From JANPPS01 sp031428635 (GTDB lineage Bacteria > Pseudomonadota > Alphaproteobacteria > Acetobacterales > Acetobacteraceae), in assembly GCA_031428635.1 (NCBI GenBank), contig JANPPS010000145.1, positions 1-19,095 of the forward strand: a stretch of DNA of 19,095 nt, given 5' to 3'. A model generated the notes under the pieces. That model was not told the DNA's origin. It saw nothing but the letters and a program-made list of their open reading frames with translations, and did no database searches. A program made the translations under genes and the position numbers. Below, one piece after another: positions 14,946 to 19,095 of this stretch; positions within the stretch are counted from its first letter, which is position 1, and each line of letters begins with the position of its first letter.

Positions 14946-15940
14946 AGGCGTTCCTGGCCCGGTTAGCGCAAGGCGAGACGCTGTCGGCCGATGAGGCGGA
15001 GGCCGCGTTCGGCATCATCATGTCTGGGGAGGCGACGCCCGCCCAGATCGCGGGTCTGCTGATGGCCCTTCGCGTACGGGGCGAAACGGTGGCCGAGCTG
15101 ACCGGTGCCGTCCGCGCCATGCGGTCGCGCATGGTGACGGTGGATGCACCCCCGGACGCGATCGATGTGTGCGGCACCGGGGGTGACAATGCCGGGACGC
15201 TGAACGTCAGCACGGCGGTCACATTTGTACTCGCGGCCTGCGGCGTGCCCGTGGCGAAGCATGGCAACCGGGCGCTGTCATCCCGCAGCGGTGGCGCCGA
15301 CGTGTTGACGGCGCTGGGTGTGAATGTCGACGTGGCGCTGGACCGCCTACCGGACATCCTGCGTGCCGCCGGGTGTGCGTTTCTATTCGCGCCCCGTCAC
15401 CACGCGGCACTGCGCCATGCCGCCGGACCGAGGGTGGAACTGGGTACGCGCACTATTTTTAATCTGCTAGGCCCGTTGGCTAACCCTGCCCGGGTCCGCC
15501 GTCAGCTGACGGGGGTGTTTGCCCCGGAATGGGCACGACCGATGGCGGAGGCGCTACGAGACCTCGGCACCGAACGCGCCTGGGTCGTGCATGGTCAAGG
15601 CCTGGATGAGCTGACAGTCGCCGGGCCGAACACGGTCGTGGCGCTTGACGCCGGTGTCATAACCACGCTCACCGTCGACGCGTCCGACGCAGGGCTGCCC
15701 CGCGCGCCGATTGAAGCCATACAGGGCGGGGATGCGGAGCATAACGCACAGGCGCTGACGGCTTTGCTTAATGGCGCTCCGGGGCCATATCGCAACACTG
15801 TGGCATTAAACGCGGCCGCTGGACTGATCGTGGCCGGACGGGCTACGACCCTGCGTGAAGGGGTCGGTCAGGCTGAGACCGCGATCAACACCGGCGCTGC
15901 CCTTGCCACGCTCGACGCGCTGCGCCGGGCAACCGCTTGA
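14942..15940 (+). CDS. trpD: Anthranilate phosphoribosyltransferase
   Basis: Transfers the phosphoribosyl group of PRPP to anthranilate; 332 residues, the normal length. The PRPP-binding CGTGGDNAGTLNVST (77-91) and the anthranilate-binding KHGNRALSSRSGGADVL (106-122) are complete. Downstream LGPLANPA and the C-terminal NAAAGL helix also match the family. The start is GTG 14942, overlapping the trpG TGA as GTGA, and the product begins MKAFLARLAQGETLS as expected. It is unfused, unlike enterobacterial trpGD. Confidence 0.97.
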   Translation: MKAFLARLAQGETLSADEAEAAFGIIMSGEATPAQIAGLLMALRVRGETVAELTGAVRAMRSRMVTVDAPPDAIDVCGTGGDNAGTLNVSTAVTFVLAACGVPVAKHGNRALSSRSGGADVLTALGVNVDVALDRLPDILRAAGCAFLFAPRHHAALRHAAGPRVELGTRTIFNLLGPLANPARVRRQLTGVFAPEWARPMAEALRDLGTERAWVVHGQGLDELTVAGPNTVVALDAGVITTLTVDASDAGLPRAPIEAIQGGDAEHNAQALTALLNGAPGPYRNTVALNAAAGLIVAGRATTLREGVGQAETAINTGAALATLDALRRATA

Positions 15941-15944
15941 ATTT

Positions 15945-15948
15945 GGAG
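15945..15948 (+). promoter_or_regulatory. Ribosome binding site deciding the trpC start
   Basis: GGAG nine bases before ATG 15958. It supports that start over the TTG at 15937, which would overlap the trpD stop as TTGA but has no comparable site. Confidence 0.5.
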
Positions 15949-15957
15949 CGATCTCAG

Positions 15958-16791
15958 ATGGACGTGGCGATACCCGACCTTTCGTTGTCGGATGCCCTGG
16001 CGCAGATTTGCGCCGATACCCGTGCGGAAACGGCCCGGCGGGAGGCGCATACTTCGCTGGCTACGTTGCGCCAGCGCCTGCGCGATAAACGGAGCGACCG
16101 GCGGGGCGTCCCCCGCAGCTTCGGGCGTGCGCTGAAGCATACAGCCAGCGCAGGCCGGGTAAGCCTGATTGCCGAAATCAAGAAGGCGTCACCCTCGGCC
16201 GGGCTAATCCGGCCCGATTTCGACCCTGCTGCTATCGCCCGCGCCTACGCAGATGCAGGTGCTACCTGCCTGTCGGTCCTGACCGAGCCACTGCATTTTC
16301 ATGGTGACGAGGCCCATTTGCATGCGGCGCGAGAGGCAGTTTCGCTTCCAGTGTTGCGCAAAGACTTCATTCTATGCCCCTGGCAAGTCTACGAAAGCCG
16401 GGCAATGGGTGCGGATTGCATTCTGCTGATACTGGCCGCGTTAACGGACCAGGATGTCCGAGAGCTGGAAGCGCTCGCGCGGGCGCTAGACATGGATGTG
16501 TTGGTCGAAGTCCATAATCGCCGCGAGTTAGATCGGGCCCTGGGACTGGAGACGACGCTGATCGGTATCAACAATCGCAATTTGAAGACGTTACAGACTA
16601 GTCTTGACGTTTTGATCGAACTAGCGCCCCACGTACCGTCTGACCGGTTTGTTATCGCCGAGAGCGGCATTCGTACCCATGCGGACATACAGCGTCTGGC
16701 CGCGGGTGGCGCGCAAAGCTACTTGGTCGGCGAAAGCCTGCTGCGGCAGGACGATATCGGTGCAGCGACCCGCGCTTTGTTGGGAACGTGA
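15958..16791 (+). CDS. trpC: Indole-3-glycerol phosphate synthase
   Basis: Closes the indole ring of the carboxyphenylamino-deoxyribulose phosphate intermediate. The 277-residue product is a single TIM barrel with LIAEIKKASPSAGLI (catalytic lysine region), CLSVLTEPLHFHG, VLRKDFILCPWQVYESRAMGAD, LVEVHNRREL, IGINNRNLKT and IAESGIRTHADI. It is not fused to TrpF, which is not in this window; TrpF, TrpB and TrpA must lie elsewhere. The ATG at 15958 is chosen for its GGAG; TTG 15937 would add seven residues and keep the 4-base overlap pattern of the operon, so it cannot be excluded. The stop overlaps the moaC GTG as GTGA. Confidence 0.96.
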   Translation: MDVAIPDLSLSDALAQICADTRAETARREAHTSLATLRQRLRDKRSDRRGVPRSFGRALKHTASAGRVSLIAEIKKASPSAGLIRPDFDPAAIARAYADAGATCLSVLTEPLHFHGDEAHLHAAREAVSLPVLRKDFILCPWQVYESRAMGADCILLILAALTDQDVRELEALARALDMDVLVEVHNRRELDRALGLETTLIGINNRNLKTLQTSLDVLIELAPHVPSDRFVIAESGIRTHADIQRLAAGGAQSYLVGESLLRQDDIGAATRALLGT

Positions 16792-17255
16792 GCCTCACCC
16801 ACCTCGACGCAGCCGGGCGCGCCAGGATGGTGGACGTGTCGGCCAAGCCGGAGACGGACCGGGTTGCGACGGCGCGCGCGACTGTGTTCATGATGCCAAC
16901 CACCGCAGACTTGATCCGAACCGGCACCGCGGCAAAGGGCGACGTACTCGCGACCGCCCGGATTGCCGGGATCATGGCCGCAAAGCGAACCGCCGACCTG
17001 ATCCCGCTCTGTCACCCGCTGCCGATCGCCGCCGTGACCGTTGACCTCGTTGTCGGTGACGCGCAGGTGGAGGTGAGTGCCACCGTTCGCACCACGGGTC
17101 GCACAGGGGTGGAGATGGAGGCGTTGATGGCCGCAAGTGTTGCGGCATTGACGATCTACGACATGACAAAGGCTGTTGATCGCGGAATGCGCATCGACGG
17201 CCTTCGGGTCGTCGCCAAGGCCGGCGGCGCATCCGGCGACTTCACCCAGGACTGA
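16788..17255 (+). CDS. moaC: Cyclic pyranopterin monophosphate synthase (molybdenum cofactor step 1b)
   Basis: With MoaA, converts GTP to cyclic pyranopterin monophosphate, the first molybdenum-cofactor intermediate; MoaC acts on the 3',8-cyclo-GTP product of MoaA. The 155-residue protein has MVDVSAKPETDRVATA (14-29), LCHPLPIAAV (about 74-83) and the catalytic GVEMEALMAASVAALTIYDMTKAVDRGM (near residues 105-132) with the conserved Asp, Lys and Asp. Length and motifs are standard. The start is GTG 16788, overlapping the trpC stop. The trpC-moaC-moeA order is common in alphaproteobacteria and does not by itself imply a metabolic link. Confidence 0.96.
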   Translation: MSLTHLDAAGRARMVDVSAKPETDRVATARATVFMMPTTADLIRTGTAAKGDVLATARIAGIMAAKRTADLIPLCHPLPIAAVTVDLVVGDAQVEVSATVRTTGRTGVEMEALMAASVAALTIYDMTKAVDRGMRIDGLRVVAKAGGASGDFTQD

Positions 17256-17259
17256 TTCG

Positions 17260-18417
17260 ATGATTTCAGTCGCCGACGCTCTGGCGCGTGTGCTGGCTGG
17301 CGTCAGCCTTGTTGGGACAGAGACGGTCCCGTTATCGGCCGGGCTCGGCCGGGTTCTGTCGGAAGACTTGATTGCCCGCGTGACGCAACCCGCGCACGAC
17401 GTATCAGCCATGGATGGTTATGCGCTTGGCGACGGGGGTCCATGGACCGTGATCGGTGTGGCGCCGGCCGGACACCCGTTTGATGGCGCGCTTGCAACCG
17501 GTCACGCGCTACGGGTCTACACCGGTAGTGTTGTACCGGCCGGCACCGTGCGCGTCGCGGCGCAGGAGGATGCAACGCTGGCGGGCGACCATCTGACCGT
17601 ACAGGCCGATAGCAATCTTCATATCCGCCGCGCCGGGCAAGACTTTCGGCTGGGTGACGTGCTGGTGGCAGCGGGCGTGCGCCTTGGCCCGCGCGCAATC
17701 GGCCTTGCCGCGGCGGGTAATCACCCCTGGCTGACCGTGCGCCGCCGTCCCCGGGTCGCAATCCTGGCCACGGGGGACGAAGTCGTCCTACCTGGCGCGC
17801 CAATACCACCCGGTGGCATCGTTAGCAGCAACGCCCATGCCATCGCGGCCCTTGTGCACGCCAGTGGCGGCGACCCGTCCATATTGCCCATTGCCGCCGA
17901 CCGGGTCGCGAGCGTCGCGGCCGTCATGGAATCGACTGCCGCTGACCTGCTAGTGACCTGCGGCGGTGCCAGCGTCGGCGACTTCGACGTCGTGCGGGAG
18001 GCATTACAGCGAGTGGGGTTCCGGGAGTCGTTCTGGCAAGTGGCGATGCGACCCGGCAAGCCATTGCTATTCGGGCATGCCGGACCAATCCCGGTACTGG
18101 GCCTTCCGGGCAATCCGGTTTCTGCTTTCGTCTGTTCGGTTCTGTTCTTGCGCCCGGCAATCGCGGCCATGCTTGGCCAGACGACGGAGACACCACTTGT
18201 GCCATGCCGTCTGACGGCCGCGATGGTGGCCAATGACAAGCGACAGGACTACGTGCGTGCGACCCGGCGTGGGGAAAGCGTTACTCCGTTATCGCGGCAG
18301 GACTCGTCGCTGCTTTCGGTGCTGGCGCGGGCGGAAGCATTGATCGTTCGTGCCCCGAACGCGCCCGCTGCTGCGATCGGCGACGTGGTTCTGACCGTCG
18401 ACTTGGATCGCACTTGA
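17260..18417 (+). CDS. moeA: Molybdopterin molybdotransferase
   Basis: Inserts molybdenum into adenylylated molybdopterin, the final common step of cofactor synthesis. The 385-residue product shows SAMDGYAL (near 49), the MoaB/Mog-like domain with ILATGDEVVLPGAPIPPGGIVSSN, CGGASVGDFDVV (the usual form is GGVSVGD, here with Ala), MRPGKPLLFG and VLGLPGNPVSAFV. A C-terminal domain IV follows. ATG 17260 is four bases after the moaC TGA and gives the family N-terminus; an open frame reaching back to 17176 lies inside moaC and is rejected. It is the last gene before the lexA control region. Confidence 0.96.
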   Translation: MISVADALARVLAGVSLVGTETVPLSAGLGRVLSEDLIARVTQPAHDVSAMDGYALGDGGPWTVIGVAPAGHPFDGALATGHALRVYTGSVVPAGTVRVAAQEDATLAGDHLTVQADSNLHIRRAGQDFRLGDVLVAAGVRLGPRAIGLAAAGNHPWLTVRRRPRVAILATGDEVVLPGAPIPPGGIVSSNAHAIAALVHASGGDPSILPIAADRVASVAAVMESTAADLLVTCGGASVGDFDVVREALQRVGFRESFWQVAMRPGKPLLFGHAGPIPVLGLPGNPVSAFVCSVLFLRPAIAAMLGQTTETPLVPCRLTAAMVANDKRQDYVRATRRGESVTPLSRQDSSLLSVLARAEALIVRAPNAPAAAIGDVVLTVDLDRT

Positions 18418-18428
18418 CGGAGCGCGCG

Positions 18429-18443
18429 GAACCAATCTAGAAC
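18429..18443 (+). promoter_or_regulatory. LexA operator (SOS box) of lexA
   Basis: GAAC-N7-GAAC, a perfect match to the direct-repeat LexA box known from alphaproteobacteria. It lies 66 bases before the lexA ATG and 12 bases after the moeA stop codon, and points to autoregulation of lexA. Confidence 0.85.
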
Positions 18444-18444
18444 G

Positions 18445-18461
18445 AAATCGGTTGCCGATTT
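18445..18461 (+). other. Perfect 7-bp inverted repeat between moeA and lexA
   Basis: AAATCGG and CCGATTT with a 3-base centre, lying between and partly within the LexA half-sites. It could fold as a hairpin at the end of the moeA transcript, but only a short T stretch follows, so it is a weak terminator at best. It may equally be a protein-binding palindrome. Confidence 0.4.
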
Positions 18462-18465
18462 GTTC
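18451..18465 (+). promoter_or_regulatory. Second, imperfect LexA operator
   Basis: GTTG-N7-GTTC, the reverse-orientation form of the alphaproteobacterial box with one mismatch. It starts seven bases after the first box ends, so all four half-sites (18429, 18440, 18451, 18462) lie on an 11-base period. Confidence 0.5.
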
Positions 18466-18508
18466 CAGCGATGCTGTGGGCGGCGATTGAGTGTCGGGGG
18501 TTCGGTCC

Positions 18509-19095
18509 ATGCTTACGCGTAAACAGCACGAGCTGCTTTTGTTCATCGATCAGCATCTCCGCTCGACCGGGTTTTCGCCGTCGTTTGAGGAGATGAAGGA
18601 CGCACTGAGCCTTCGGTCCAAATCCGGCATCCACCGGCTGATTCTGGCGCTCGAAGAACGAGGATTTCTGCGCCGGCGTCAGCACCGCGCCCGGGCGCTG
18701 GAGGTGGTGCGGCTACCCAATGATGGTTCCCTGGCGGATGCGCCGGTCCTGGCCGTCGCCCCCGCTGTGTTTGCCCCCAACGTGATCCGTGGCGACTTTA
18801 CGGGCCGCTTCCCCGGCGTCCGCGCGGCTAATGAGGCGACGGCGGTGCAGTTGCCGCTCTATGGCCGGATTGCCGCTGGTCTTCCGATTGAGGCGCTGCG
18901 TGATGGCGGTGCCCAGATCGAGGTGCCAGTCGCGATGTTGGGATCGGGCGAACACTATGCGCTGGAGGTTGCGGGCGATTCGATGGTCGACGCTGGCATC
19001 ATGGACGGCGATACCGTTATCATCCGCCGCGGCGAAGTGGCAGAGAATGGCGAGATCGTCGTGGCCCTGGTGGATGAGGCCGAGGTCACGCTGAA
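18509..19095 (+). CDS. lexA: SOS repressor LexA (C-terminus beyond the window)
   Basis: Repressor and self-cleaving serine peptidase controlling the DNA-damage response. The first 195 complete codons are visible. The N-terminal winged-helix domain begins MLTRKQHELLLFIDQHL and has the recognition-helix region LSLRSKSGIHRLILALEERGFLRR (about 34-57). The peptidase domain has the cleavage bond Ala123-Gly124 in GRIAAGLPIEAL and the catalytic Ser158 in VAGDSMVDAGI. The catalytic Lys should be residue 196 in EVTLK; the window ends two bases into that codon (aa). The linker between the domains (about 68-112) is longer than in E. coli, as is usual in alphaproteobacteria. ATG 18509 has only a G-rich weak site upstream. 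Two LexA boxes lie upstream. Confidence 0.95.
   Translation, partial: MLTRKQHELLLFIDQHLRSTGFSPSFEEMKDALSLRSKSGIHRLILALEERGFLRRRQHRARALEVVRLPNDGSLADAPVLAVAPAVFAPNVIRGDFTGRFPGVRAANEATAVQLPLYGRIAAGLPIEALRDGGAQIEVPVAMLGSGEHYALEVAGDSMVDAGIMDGDTVIIRRGEVAENGEIVVALVDEAEVTL

Noticed and set aside
18789..19094. Plus-strand open frame of 101 codons near the window end
   Set aside because: It is out of frame with lexA, whose peptidase motifs (AAG cleavage site, GDSM) are clear in the frame from 18509.

Overview
The window looks like a high-GC alphaproteobacterial chromosome segment, probably Rhodospirillales and perhaps close to the Acetobacteraceae. The support is gene order (tpiA-secG-pyrG-kdsA-eno-ftsB leading towards pdhA; ppiD-trpE-trpG-trpD-trpC-moaC-moeA-lexA), a GAAC-N7-GAAC LexA box of the alphaproteobacterial type, and GC-rich third codon positions. 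The taxon is an inference from synteny and protein character, not from a marker gene. No rRNA, tRNA, CRISPR array, insertion sequence or prophage gene was seen.

Layout. (1) 1-218, minus: the first 72 codons of pdhA. (2) 332-1522, plus: an MFS transporter gene cut by a single in-frame TAG at 1025-1027. (3) 1566-4833, minus: a two-gene red/far-red light-sensing module, bphO (heme oxygenase, makes biliverdin) followed by overlapping bphP (PAS-GAF-PHY bacteriophytochrome with an HWE-type histidine kinase and a C-terminal receiver). (4) 4834-5144: a 311-base non-coding gap with a tandem direct repeat upstream of bphO. (5) 5145-10889, minus: a tightly packed housekeeping cluster tpiA, a DUF1697 gene, secG, pyrG, kdsA, eno, ftsB. 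(6) 10890-10984: a divergent control region. (7) 10985-18417, plus: ppiD-like chaperone, trpE, trpG, trpD, trpC, moaC, moeA, mostly linked by 4-base stop/start overlaps. (8) 18418-19095, plus: lexA with its operator, cut by the window end just inside the codon of the catalytic lysine.

How the parts work together. The minus-strand cluster joins central glycolysis (tpiA, eno), CTP and KDO-8-phosphate synthesis for the envelope (pyrG, kdsA), protein export (secG) and division (ftsB). The plus-strand cluster carries a periplasmic folding factor, the chorismate-to-indole-glycerol-phosphate part of tryptophan synthesis, and two molybdenum-cofactor genes. In many alphaproteobacteria ftsB is followed closely by pdhA, so the bphO-bphP module and the MFS gene look like an insertion into an otherwise conserved housekeeping block. 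The light-sensing module is self-sufficient for chromophore supply, but no cognate output regulator is visible here.

The points I find most worth following are the light-sensing insertion and its possible 7-4-7 direct-repeat operator, the nonsense codon in the MFS gene, and the array of four LexA half-sites on an 11-base period in front of lexA.
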